Origin: Rhodobacteraceae bacterium QY30
Lineage (GTDB): Bacteria > Pseudomonadota > Alphaproteobacteria > Rhodobacterales > Rhodobacteraceae
Reading direction: 5' to 3'
NCBI GenBank assembly: GCA_002356635.1
Contig: CP023454.1
Coordinates: forward strand, 2,464,501 to 2,528,500
DNA length: 64,000 nt
Shown: piece after piece, positions 38,774-46,772 of the stretch
How the letters are laid out: each line of letters opens with the position of its first letter
Numbering within the stretch: position 1 is the first letter of the stretch
The notes under the pieces: generated by a model
Seen by the model: the letters and a program-made list of their open reading frames with translations, nothing else
The model's database searches: none
What the model was told of the DNA's origin: nothing
Made by a program: the position numbers and the translations under genes

Positions 38774-39614
38774 GGCCCATCCCTCCCTTCGCCAATATCT
38801 CGCCCGCCCGCACCGCTTCAGCCGCCAATATGGGCCAGTCGGGCAGGTCATTGTCCCATTCGACCAGCGTAGGCAGTGGCCCGGCCCTTTCGATCACCTC
38901 GGCGAACAGCGCCCAGACGGGATCCGCCACCGCCGCGCCATGGCTGTCGATCAGAAGCGGGCCGGACGGCAGTTCCTCCGCGTCATGTCCGCCAAGATGC
39001 ACCTCTCCCACCAGATGCAGCGGGAAAGCCGCGAGCCATGCGCGGGGATCGCTGCCGTGATTGGTGCAGGACACGAAGACGTTGTTCACGTCGAGCAAGA
39101 GCCCGCACCCGGTCCGCCGCGCCACCTCGGCAAGAAACTCCGTCTCGGGGACCGTGGACTGCGCGAAACGCAAATACGTCGCCGGGTTTTCCAGCAGCAT
39201 TCGCCGACCCAGCACAGATTGAACCTGATCGACATGGTCGCAGACCAGCCGCAACGTCTCGTCCGTGTAGGGCAGCGGCAACAGGTCGTTCAGATACTCC
39301 GCCCCGTGGCTGGACCACGCCAGATGTTCGGAAAAGCTTTCGGGCTGATACCGGTCGCAAAGCCGCCTCACCCGTGCCAGATGCTCCGCATCCAACCCCC
39401 GCGGCCCGCCGATGGACAGGCCCACGCCGTGAACCGACAACGCATGATCCGCCCGGATCGCGGACAGGTGCGCATGCGGCAAGCCGCCTGCACCCATGTA
39501 ATTCTCGGCATGAACCTCGAAGAAACCGATCCCCGTCGCATCGTCGCGGATAGCGGCAAAATGCTCGGGCTTGAAGCCGACACCGGGCAGAGAGGGGAGC
39601 GAGGCTGTGGTCAT
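38757..39614 (-). CDS. bufB: MNIO (DUF692) peptide-modifying enzyme, BufB-like
   Basis: 285 residues from ATG 39614. Metal ligands of the TIM-barrel family are all present: [64 protein letters not shown] and VEWDNDLP. Multinuclear iron enzymes of this family convert precursor cysteines to heterocycles (thiooxazole type in bufferins) using O2. It lies 54 bases after bufA, separated from it by a strong hairpin, and overlaps bufC. Confidence 0.92.
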   Translation of the reverse strand: MTTASLPSLPGVGFKPEHFAAIRDDATGIGFFEVHAENYMGAGGLPHAHLSAIRADHALSVHGVGLSIGGPRGLDAEHLARVRRLCDRYQPESFSEHLAWSSHGAEYLNDLLPLPYTDETLRLVCDHVDQVQSVLGRRMLLENPATYLRFAQSTVPETEFLAEVARRTGCGLLLDVNNVFVSCTNHGSDPRAWLAAFPLHLVGEVHLGGHDAEELPSGPLLIDSHGAAVADPVWALFAEVIERAGPLPTLVEWDNDLPDWPILAAEAVRAGEILAKGGMGLARAS

Positions 39615-39637
39615 GACGCGTCCGAAACGATGGAAAC

Positions 39638-39662
39638 GGGCGCGCGGACAACCCGCGCGCCC
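39638..39662 (-). promoter_or_regulatory. Stem-loop between bufA and bufB
   Basis: A perfect 10-bp stem GGGCGCGCGG / CCGCGCGCCC with a 5-base loop, beginning 6 bases after the bufA stop and ending 23 bases before the bufB start. Only a short TTT follows on the minus strand, so it is more likely a partial terminator or RNA-end protector that lets precursor exceed enzyme than a full stop. Confidence 0.75.
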
Positions 39663-39668
39663 CATGGA

Positions 39669-39977
39669 TCAGGCTTTGGGAACATCCCGCTCCAGCGCCT
39701 CGAGCGACCCGCTCCGCGCCATGCCATCCTCAGCAGCCGGAAGTTCCATCGTCAGGCAGGTTCCCGCCGGAACCAGCTTCCACGCATTGCCCTGATAGTC
39801 GACCTTCGACGTACCGGCACAGGTCGTGCCCGGCCCCGCCGCACAGTCGTTCTGCCCGGCGAGCGCCACGCCGAAGCACTTCTCCATCTCTTCGGCCATC
39901 ACGGGCGTCACGGCCATCGCGCCAAGCGCGCAAGCCAGAGAAGCACCAAGGACCAAGCGGGACGTCATCGCAGTCAT
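39669..39977 (-). CDS. bufA: Bufferin-type precursor peptide (DUF2282)
   Basis: 102 residues from ATG 39977, with AAGGAGA 6 bases upstream. An N-terminal signal/transmembrane segment (about 7-28, ending PVMA) precedes a core with four cysteines: [36 protein letters not shown] and PAGTC. That spacing matches gammaproteobacterial and alphaproteobacterial DUF2282 peptides shown elsewhere to be MNIO-modified, exported and copper-sequestering. First gene of the operon, closest to the SigF-like promoter. Confidence 0.9.
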   Translation of the reverse strand: MTAMTSRLVLGASLACALGAMAVTPVMAEEMEKCFGVALAGQNDCAAGPGTTCAGTSKVDYQGNAWKLVPAGTCLTMELPAAEDGMARSGSLEALERDVPKA

Positions 39978-40026
39978 GTCAATCTCCTTGTGAAACCGGA
40001 AAGGTCATCTGCCCTTCACCGAGCAG

Positions 40027-40052
40027 TTCGCAGAAAGGGGCCGGTGCGTTAC
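40027..40052 (-). promoter_or_regulatory. SigF-type ECF promoter of the bufferin operon
   Basis: On the minus strand GTAACG (40047-40052), exactly 16 bases, CGAA (40027-40030). The Caulobacter SigF consensus is GTAACC-N16-CGAA. The start of transcription would lie near 40020, giving a leader of about 43 bases to bufA. The operon encodes its own SigF and NrsF. Confidence 0.75.
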
Positions 40053-40169
40053 GTGGGTCACGGTTTCGTGATCAGGGACATTGCCATCGCGGAAATGTCC
40101 TCTCACAATCAGCCATCGACTGGCGACTCTGGGCCGACCGGTGCGGAATGCGCCGGTCGGGGCGATGAG

Positions 40170-40802
40170 CTACAGGTCAATCCCCTCGGAGAGCGTCAAC
40201 GCGTGCTCAATGTCGATGCCAAGGTAGCGCACCGTGCTGTCCATCTTTGTATGGCCAAGCAGCAGTTGGACAGCGCGCAGGTACACGGTCTTCTTGTAGA
40301 TCTGCGCCACCTTAGTACGCCGCAGCGAATGCGTGCCGTAGGCGCTCGGCTCCAGGCCGATTGCTGTGACCCAGTTCCTGACGATCCGCGCATACTGTCG
40401 TGTCGAAAGGTGTGGGCTGCCGTGAACCCGGCTGGGCCACAGGAACTCGAGGCCGATCATCTCGGGGTTGCGTATCCAGCGTTCCAGGGACAGCCGCGTC
40501 GTCTCGGTGTTCTCAAACCGGACCGGCTTATCGGTCTTGCTCTGGATCATAGAGCCGCGCTCCTTCACCCGCCCCGCCGCAAAGACATCCCGGACCCGGA
40601 GTCCGACAAGGTCGCAACCGCGCAACTTGCTGTCGAGGGCCATATTGAACAGCGCAAGATCCCGCGCGTTGTCGGCCATCTCGAGCCGCACCCTGATGGA
40701 CCAGACGTGTCGCGGGAGTAGCGGGCGCTTCTGCCCAACTATGCGGCCCTTGTTCCAGGCGACACGGGCGGGACGTAGGGCGGGGAGCAGATCGATGTAC
40801 AT
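40170..40802 (-). CDS. Tyrosine recombinase / integrase
   Basis: 210 residues from ATG 40802 (AGGAGG 7 bases upstream). The catalytic domain has the first Arg in LFNMALDSKLRGCDLVGLRV, Lys in SKTDKPVRF, THSLRRTKVAQIY (H-x-x-R) and LLLGHTKMDSTVRYLGID with His and the Tyr nucleophile. There is no long N-terminal arm-binding domain, so it is of the compact kind seen in plasmid and mobile-element integrases. It lies upstream of the bufferin operon promoter on the same strand and may have carried it in. Confidence 0.88.
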   Translation of the reverse strand: MYIDLLPALRPARVAWNKGRIVGQKRPLLPRHVWSIRVRLEMADNARDLALFNMALDSKLRGCDLVGLRVRDVFAAGRVKERGSMIQSKTDKPVRFENTETTRLSLERWIRNPEMIGLEFLWPSRVHGSPHLSTRQYARIVRNWVTAIGLEPSAYGTHSLRRTKVAQIYKKTVYLRAVQLLLGHTKMDSTVRYLGIDIEHALTLSEGIDL

Positions 40803-40913
40803 GGGAATACCTCCTGTCCACCGAGCCCTCCCTTCTTCGGCCTTGCCGACGCCCACAGGATACCACGTTCGGCGCCTCGGGCGGAAAGCGGACGTTCGAT
40901 CCGCTCTGCCAAT

Positions 40914-41166
40914 CTAGGGCAAAAGCACGACCGACCCCTTGGTTTTACGTGCTTCCATATCCGCTTGCGCTTTCGCTGCCTCTTTCAAAGCATAGCGTGG
41001 CACGATCTCAGGCCGGATCGTCCCATCGGCCAATGCCGTGAACAAGCGATCCGCTGCGGCCGCATATTCCTCTCTGTCGGCCGCATAATGCGCGATCGAA
41101 GGACGGGTGAGGAAAAGAGATCCCTTTGCTCCCAATGCGCCAATCGAAATGGGCGGCACCGGATCC
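40914..41166 (-). pseudogene. Quinone oxidoreductase (zinc-type MDR) C-terminal fragment
   Basis: About 84 codons: PVPPISIGALGAKGSLFLTRPSIAHY, EYAAAADRLFTALADGTIRPEIVPRYAL, KAQADMEARKTKGSVVLLP, which is the C-terminal end of NADPH:quinone oxidoreductase. The catalytic and cofactor domains are missing. It ends naturally at 40914 and is broken at about 41166, where the FAD-oxidoreductase fragment begins on the other strand. Confidence 0.8.
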
Positions 41167-42108
41167 GACATATGCCATCGCTTCGACACCACGAGCCTCA
41201 GGCGGGGTGCGGCGGCTGTTTTCGCTGCCCGAGAACATCGCGCTGTCGAACTATTCGATCCCGTTCTTTGAGACCTTCTCCGAAACGATGGCCATAGATG
41301 GCCAACGGGCAGAGATCGGCTTCAAGAAGGGCGGTTACATCTTCATCGTTCCGCCATCAGCGACGGACATGCTCAAGGCCAATTACGGCACCGAGTTGTC
41401 GATGGGCTGCAACGTCGTCTGGTTGACCCCGGACGAGATCAAGCACAAGTTTCCGTCGATGTATGTCGGCGATCTTGGGGCGGCGGTGCATTCGCCCAAT
41501 GACGGCTGGCTGGACCCGTATGCGGTGCTGATGGGGTTGCGCAAGAAGGCACAAAGCCTCGGCACCCATTTCATCGCCGAAGATGTCACGGGGATGGAAA
41601 GAGAGGGGCCGCAGGTAAGAGCCGCAGTCTGCGCCTCCGGTCTGGGAATCGCGGCGGACCAGTACGTGAATGCCGCCGGCGCGTGGGCCAAGGAAATCTG
41701 TGCAATGTTGGGTTTCTATGCGCCAATCGAACCGCTGCGTCGCTTCGAGCACTATTTCGAATGCGAGGACGAGATCGAACCTCTGCCCTATCTGAAAGAC
41801 CCCGAGCGTCTGGCCTTCCGGCCCGAAGGCAAGGGCTATTCGGGTGGGGTGCCTACGCTGGCCGAGCCGCGCGCCTACAATATGGAGGCGGATCACAGCT
41901 ACTTCGAGAACGTGGTCTGGCCGGCGCTGGCGCACCGCTTCCCGAAATTCGAGCGGACGAAGTGCAAGGCAACCCTCCCAGGGCTGTATGACCAGAACGA
42001 CTTGGACGGCAACGTCATCATCGGGCCGGGGGCGGATGGCCTGGGCAATTTCCACATGCTGGCCGGGTTTTCCGGCCACGGCTTGATGCATGCGCCGGGC
42101 TGTGGGCT
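41154..42108 (+). pseudogene. FAD-dependent oxidoreductase (DadA-like) internal fragment
   Basis: The frame from DPTYAIASTPRASGGVRRLFSLPEN to FSGHGLMHAPGCG is clearly a glycine/D-amino-acid-oxidase-type protein. The N-terminal FAD-binding GxGxxG region is gone (about 40 residues), and after APGCG the sequence becomes unrelated, so the last 70-80 residues are lost too. The open frame itself runs on to 43045 by chance. Breaks at both ends fit a recombination scrap. Confidence 0.8.
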
Positions 42109-42394
42109 CGTCGGAACCTCCGGACGTCATGTTTCGACGTACGAAAAGCTTCGCGCATTTTCGGTTTTTGCGCTTCGGGTAATCTTCGGACATAGGCTCC
42201 CAAGTACGGAGCGCATCACCTTCTTCTCGAACCAATCAACTGGCAGAGGGGGGCCGAATCCTCGTGGAAGGCGCCGCCCCGCCCCTTTACATGAGCGCGG
42301 ACGGCCGAGGCATCGGGCCGCCCGTCCGCCCCGGGGCCAGTCCGACAGATCGCAGATCAGGATTTTGCAATGGTCATGGCTGCCCCTTCCTGGG

Positions 42395-42840
42395 TCACGC
42401 AAACAGTTCCGAGACAAACTTGACCCGCTGGAAAGCTTCAAGCCCCTCGATTCCGCTTTCCGATCCCCAGCCAGATTCGTTCACCCCGCCGAACGGGGTT
42501 TCCGGGGTCGAGATCATGGTGTGGTTCACGCCGACCATACCCGCATTCAGGGCCGCTTCGGCGTCACGCGCAGTGGCACCGTTGCGGGTAAAGACAAACG
42601 ACGCCAATCCATAGGGCAGCGCATTCGCGCGCGCGATCACATCGTCGAAGCCTTGGAAGGACTGGATCGAGGCGACAGGCCCGAAGGGTTCCTCGGACAT
42701 AATACGGGCATCGTGGGGCACATCGTTCAACACTGGAACCAGCCCTTGGTAGTAAGGCGGCTCGTCTTTGGTCTTGGTGTAGCGCATCGGTTTCACCGTT
42801 GGACCAAGGTTCCCCTCTACTCCAAAAGAGCTTTGCCCGC
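42395..42840 (-). pseudogene. Aldehyde dehydrogenase C-terminal fragment
   Basis: [36 protein letters not shown] and [21 protein letters not shown] are the C-terminal third of an NAD(P)+-dependent aldehyde dehydrogenase (succinate-semialdehyde type). The catalytic Cys/Glu and cofactor domain are missing. Upstream in the same frame it runs into the recombinase fragment, making a chimeric open frame to 43240. 286 bases between it and the FAD-oxidoreductase fragment hold no recognisable gene. Confidence 0.8.
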
Positions 42841-42863
42841 CTTTCACAGCATGCTCGACGGGC

Positions 42864-43038
42864 GCATTGTAGCCGAGCGGCACATAGCCGCCCATCCAGA
42901 GGCCCTTCTTCGAGGCGGCGATCTTGTCCCGGATGCGCTCTGCGGTCACCTCGCGCTCGAACTGCGCGAAGGACAAGAGCACGTTGAGCGTCAGCCGGCC
43001 CATGCTGGTCGCGGTGTTGAACGACTGCGTGACCGAGA
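42864..43038 (-). repeat. Direct repeat, copy B (serine recombinase fragment)
   Basis: 175 bases encoding [20 protein letters not shown] to [15 protein letters not shown], the same part of the serine recombinase as copy A at 33739-33916, in the same orientation. It is fused in frame to the aldehyde dehydrogenase fragment. The upstream sequence (43039-43240) is not recombinase. It cannot be a functional enzyme. Confidence 0.9.
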
Positions 43039-43303
43039 GGCGTGACGGGGACACGGAGGGTGGAAAAAAAGTATGTCCGAGCCATGCCGCACCTTGTTTT
43101 CGTGGGATTTCGGCAGTGGGCGGATCGATGCGGTCAGCACATTCGCGCGCCTGGTACTTCGACGGCGGCAATGTACGGAGCACCGCCGTCCTGCCACACG
43201 GGAGGGGCGGTCTGTTTGATTGGCCCACCCTAAGGGACAAGACAATGCCGCTCCCTCCCGCCGACCAAGGTAAAGGTCGCGGTTGGTGTCATCTGGAAAG
43301 CCG

Positions 43304-44713
43304 TCACGGCAACGCGGCCTGCTGTTCCAGGCGCTGGTAGACCCCGAACGCCTGGGCTGTCAGGGTCGGATCCTGTCCGGTCACGGGCCGCGGGGGGATG
43401 GGCCGGATTTCCTGCGGCGCGGGCGTCGCGATATCCAGCCGCTGGGCGAGCCGATGCCAGACCACCGGATCGGCCGCCAGCCGGGCGGACGGCAGGAACA
43501 GCACGTTCGAGACGTCCGCCGCAATCGACTCGAGGTGAAGGTGAACGGCGATCCACAGCCGCAGCCAGTAGTCCAGACTGTCCGGATTTCCGCCCGGCGC
43601 GCCCTGCCCTTCGGCCAGAAGGAATGGCCGGTGAGTGGCGCCGAATTCATGGTGGCCAAGCCAGGTCATGTAGTCCTGCGTGAACGGGTCCGATCTCTTG
43701 AAACGGCGATGCTGGTCCAGCAGGCTTTGCGCATGTTGCAGCGGATCGCGCAGGGGAATGAGGAAGCATGCGTCGGGCATGGCCAAGGCCAGGGTGCGCA
43801 GCCTGAGGATCATGTTGTTGTTCTTCGACAGGTACCGCCTCTTGCCGGTGCGCCGCAGCACAAGTCGCATCAGGTCGCGATAGCCGTCGATCAGCGCGCT
43901 GTCGGGGAAATGGGGCAAAAGGCCTTCGGGGCGGATGTAGGCATCCCCGTCCAGACTGCGCCAATAGACTTCGTCCAGCGCCTCGGGGCTTTGGCTGTCA
44001 ACCTCGATCCCATCGCCATGTTCGCGTTCGCGGCGCGGCCCGGGTCGGCGACCCCGGCCCGACAGCGCGGCCCAAAGGTTCGGCGCCAGCACGAAGGGCA
44101 TGTCCGCATAGGTCAGGGAACCGAAGACACCCGTGCCGTGAAGTTCCCGCATCAGGATAGTCGTCCCCGCCCGGGCCAGCCCCGTCACGATGACCGGGCC
44201 ACCTGCCGGTTGGGGCGCGCTGCGAAGGAAGGCGGCGCGTTCGATGTCATGCGACATGGCCGCGATGGTGGGTGATCCCAGCGCCAGACGGTGCAGGGCC
44301 TTGTCGAGGGGTGAATAGGCGTCGCTGCCCGATCTTGCGGCCCGGTTCGCCCCCGGCCGGCGCCAGACCAGCCACCCCAGGGATACCGCGCAAAGGGCGG
44401 CAAGAGGCAGGGGCTGCATCAACGCGGCAGTCCACACGGAGACGCCGCCGGGGAAAAGCAGCCCAAGGGCCAGCATCGGCACCAGCCCGAGGCTTAGGAG
44501 AAGCAGAAAGATCACCGACGCGCGGGCCATGACACGCGCATAGGCCGGCAGCGCCCGTTCCTTCCAGTGGTCCGATATGCGGGCGCTGCGCAATATCCGC
44601 ATCGACTTGCGCGCCGACGCGCGCATCAGGCCAAACTGCCCCCACCAAGGCAGCCGCAGCAAGGATTCACTCGTGGCGATGGCGGCTGCAAGCAACAGAA
44701 GCCAGAACCACAT
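43304..44713 (-). CDS. Membrane-anchored sulfotransferase family protein
   Basis: 469 residues. Two or three hydrophobic segments at the N-terminus (residues 1-20 and about 70-115) anchor it; the catalytic domain begins near residue 170 with the PAPS 5'-phosphosulfate loop VIVTGLARAGTTILMREL, and carries the 3'-phosphate motif in FLIPLRDPLQHAQSL. It would transfer sulfate from PAPS to a carbohydrate or lipid at the cytoplasmic face. Four bases after the small membrane-protein gene; probably one unit. Confidence 0.85.
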   Translation of the reverse strand: MWFWLLLLAAAIATSESLLRLPWWGQFGLMRASARKSMRILRSARISDHWKERALPAYARVMARASVIFLLLLSLGLVPMLALGLLFPGGVSVWTAALMQPLPLAALCAVSLGWLVWRRPGANRAARSGSDAYSPLDKALHRLALGSPTIAAMSHDIERAAFLRSAPQPAGGPVIVTGLARAGTTILMRELHGTGVFGSLTYADMPFVLAPNLWAALSGRGRRPGPRREREHGDGIEVDSQSPEALDEVYWRSLDGDAYIRPEGLLPHFPDSALIDGYRDLMRLVLRRTGKRRYLSKNNNMILRLRTLALAMPDACFLIPLRDPLQHAQSLLDQHRRFKRSDPFTQDYMTWLGHHEFGATHRPFLLAEGQGAPGGNPDSLDYWLRLWIAVHLHLESIAADVSNVLFLPSARLAADPVVWHRLAQRLDIATPAPQEIRPIPPRPVTGQDPTLTAQAFGVYQRLEQQAALP

Positions 44714-44717
44714 CGGC

Positions 44718-44945
44718 TTATTTCCGGGACGGATCCGCCTGCCCCGTGCGCGGACGCCGCCGCTTCAGCATGCGCTTGATCGGATAATAGACGACCGCGA
44801 TCATCACCAGCACGATCGATCCCAGAACCCCGAGGACCGAGGCGACAACCCCGGTCCCAAGGCCAGGGCCGATATAGGCCTGTGCGGCCAGGGGCGACAG
44901 GATCAGAAGGGACGACAGGGGCGCGACGCCCGACCAGTTGCGCAT
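44718..44945 (-). CDS. Small exported/membrane protein beside the sulfotransferase
   Basis: 75 residues from ATG 44945 with GAGGA 8 bases upstream; longer reading upstream is unlikely. N-terminal signal peptide (to about AAQA), then YIGPGLGTGVVASVLGVLGSIVLVMIAVVYYPIKRMLKRRR: a glycine-rich membrane helix and a basic tail. Four bases before the sulfotransferase start. Unknown function; the pairing suggests an accessory of it. Confidence 0.75.
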   Translation of the reverse strand: MRNWSGVAPLSSLLILSPLAAQAYIGPGLGTGVVASVLGVLGSIVLVMIAVVYYPIKRMLKRRRPRTGQADPSRK

Positions 44946-45386
44946 TGCAATGTTCCTCTGCCCCCGCGAACGGCGCATCTGGCCCATCCGGACCACAGCC
45001 GCGCCGCGACGATACCATGAATGAAAAACGGCGCATACAACCGATTTGCAGGCTCGGGCGGTGTTCCTGCGTGCAACCACTTGGAGAGGCTGGACTATAC
45101 GCAACAGGCGACTACCCGTCGCGGTTCACTCAACCTGTGGTTAAGCCGGTGTTCCCTTGGGAAACTATTGAGGGTGAACGGTTGCCCGCACCCCCTCGAT
45201 CACTGGCGCACGGCATTGCGGATTGGCAATAGGCTTGATGCAAATCGCGATATTTCTCCGACACTGTTGAAAGGAAGCCAGCACAATCCCCTCAAGAACA
45301 TTGACCGATCTGCCGGGTGCCGATCTTATCCGGGCAACAGGTTCCCCCTGTCCGCAAGGAGAGTCCTTGCCTCGGAGAAAGTCGAA
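44946..45386 (+). other. Divergent intergenic region upstream of the arylsulfotransferase
   Basis: 441 bases without a credible gene. It separates the divergent sulfotransferase and arylsulfotransferase transcripts and has a lower GC share than its neighbours. The only clear site is the promoter at 45301-45329. Confidence 0.5.
45301..45329 (+). promoter_or_regulatory. Probable promoter of the arylsulfotransferase gene
   Basis: TTGACC (45301-45306), 17 bases, TCTTAT (45324-45329), about 57 bases before the ATG. The -10 box is imperfect. Confidence 0.5.
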
Positions 45387-46739
45387 ATGGAAAGACTGCT
45401 TTTCCGCAAGGTCGAGATGTGGCTGGTCGGTCTGATTGCCATTCTGGCGGTCGTCGCCATGATCGCCTTCGGAAACGTCGTCGTCCACGTGATGAAGGGC
45501 GGCAGGAAGGCCGGCGTTCTGGGGGACATCGCCTTTTCGGTGTCGAACCTGCCTGCCTTCTTCCAGAGTTTCGACAAGGCGCGACCCTTCCGGGCCTGGG
45601 AGGACCGGCATCCGGGACAGTCAGGGTTTTCCTTCTCCTACGCTGCGGGCGAAAGGCCCGATGCCGGGTATCTGCTGCTCAACCGGTTCGACGGCGACGA
45701 CCTGCGCCCCATGGTCGAACTTTACGACTTGAACACCCGGAAGCTTGTGCACCGCTGGTCGCCGGACACAGATGCGATCTTTGCAGATGCCGCCTTCTCA
45801 TCGAACCTGATCGACCTTGGGCGGGACCGGAACCTGTCGCGGATGCTTCTGCGGCACGCTTACGTCAATGAGGACGGGTCGATGGTCGTCGGTGGGCATG
45901 CCACCCCGCTGTTCAAGGTGGATGCCTGCGACCGCCTGGTCTGGGTCAATCCTGAAAATGCCTTCCACCATTCGCTGGAACGAGATGCGGACGGCAATTT
46001 CTGGAGTCCCGTCCACATCGAGCCCAGCGCCCTGCCCGGCGCGGACCAGAAGATCGTTCAGGACGACGGCATCGCGAAGATCGCGCCCGACGGCACGGTG
46101 ATCGCAACCACATCGGTCGCGGGCCTGCTGCTGGACCAGGGATTGCGGCACCTTGTCTATGGCGCGGACAAGTTCAATGCCGATCCCATCCACCTGAACG
46201 ACATCCAGCCCGCCCTGACGGATGGCAGGTTCTGGAAGAAGGGCGACCTGTTTCTCAGCCTGCGCAACCTGTCGATGATCGCGCTTTACCGTCCATCGAC
46301 CGGCAAGATCCTTTGGTCGAAGCAGGGCCCCTGGTTGCACCAGCATGACGTGGACATCCTGGACGACCACCGGATTTCGGTCTTCAACAACAATGCGGCC
46401 GCGCTTGCGGCGGGGATGCGGTCGCTGGGGCCGGTGGAAGTCAACGTCTACGACTTCGAAACGGACAGCGTGACCTCCCCCTGGAAGGACCAGCTGGCCG
46501 CGCTGAAGGTGGAAACCCGAACCGAAGGGCTGCATACCGTGCTTGCCGATGGCGGGCTGTTCATCGAGGAACAGAACTACGGCAATGTCTTTCGCATGAC
46601 CGCCGACGGCAAGATCATCTGGCAATATGTCAACCGCGCCCGGTCGGGTAGCGTCTTTACCCTGGGCTGGAGCCGCCTGCTGACGCCCGAGGAGGGCGGA
46701 AGGATCGCAAGATCGCTGGCCGCGACGACCTGCGGCTGA
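45387..46739 (+). CDS. Arylsulfotransferase (ASST-type) family protein, membrane anchored
   Basis: 450 residues from ATG 45387; upstream codons to 45021 are not conserved in character. An N-terminal signal anchor (about 10-32) precedes a beta-propeller with repeated DG(K/T)IIW-type strands: GTVIATTSVAGLLL, STGKILWSKQGPW, ADGKIIWQYVNRA. HQHDVDILDDHRISVFNNN resembles the His-containing catalytic region of the family. ASST enzymes move sulfate between phenols without PAPS in the periplasm. Close to two PAPS sulfotransferases. Confidence 0.85.
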   Translation: MERLLFRKVEMWLVGLIAILAVVAMIAFGNVVVHVMKGGRKAGVLGDIAFSVSNLPAFFQSFDKARPFRAWEDRHPGQSGFSFSYAAGERPDAGYLLLNRFDGDDLRPMVELYDLNTRKLVHRWSPDTDAIFADAAFSSNLIDLGRDRNLSRMLLRHAYVNEDGSMVVGGHATPLFKVDACDRLVWVNPENAFHHSLERDADGNFWSPVHIEPSALPGADQKIVQDDGIAKIAPDGTVIATTSVAGLLLDQGLRHLVYGADKFNADPIHLNDIQPALTDGRFWKKGDLFLSLRNLSMIALYRPSTGKILWSKQGPWLHQHDVDILDDHRISVFNNNAAALAAGMRSLGPVEVNVYDFETDSVTSPWKDQLAALKVETRTEGLHTVLADGGLFIEEQNYGNVFRMTADGKIIWQYVNRARSGSVFTLGWSRLLTPEEGGRIARSLAATTCG

Positions 46740-46772
46740 GCGTCGTCCCGCGCGCCTTGCGTCGTGGATACG

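Noticed and set aside
42106-43045. Extension of the FAD-oxidoreductase frame to 43045
   Set aside because: After APGCG the translation is unrelated low-complexity sequence antisense to the aldehyde dehydrogenase and recombinase fragments.
32901-43303. Classical tRNA-borne integrative element with attL at tRNA-Glu
   Set aside because: The 3' end of tRNA-Glu (ctcccctacgggctgcca) was not found again near 43 kb or elsewhere in the window, so no att pair can be shown.
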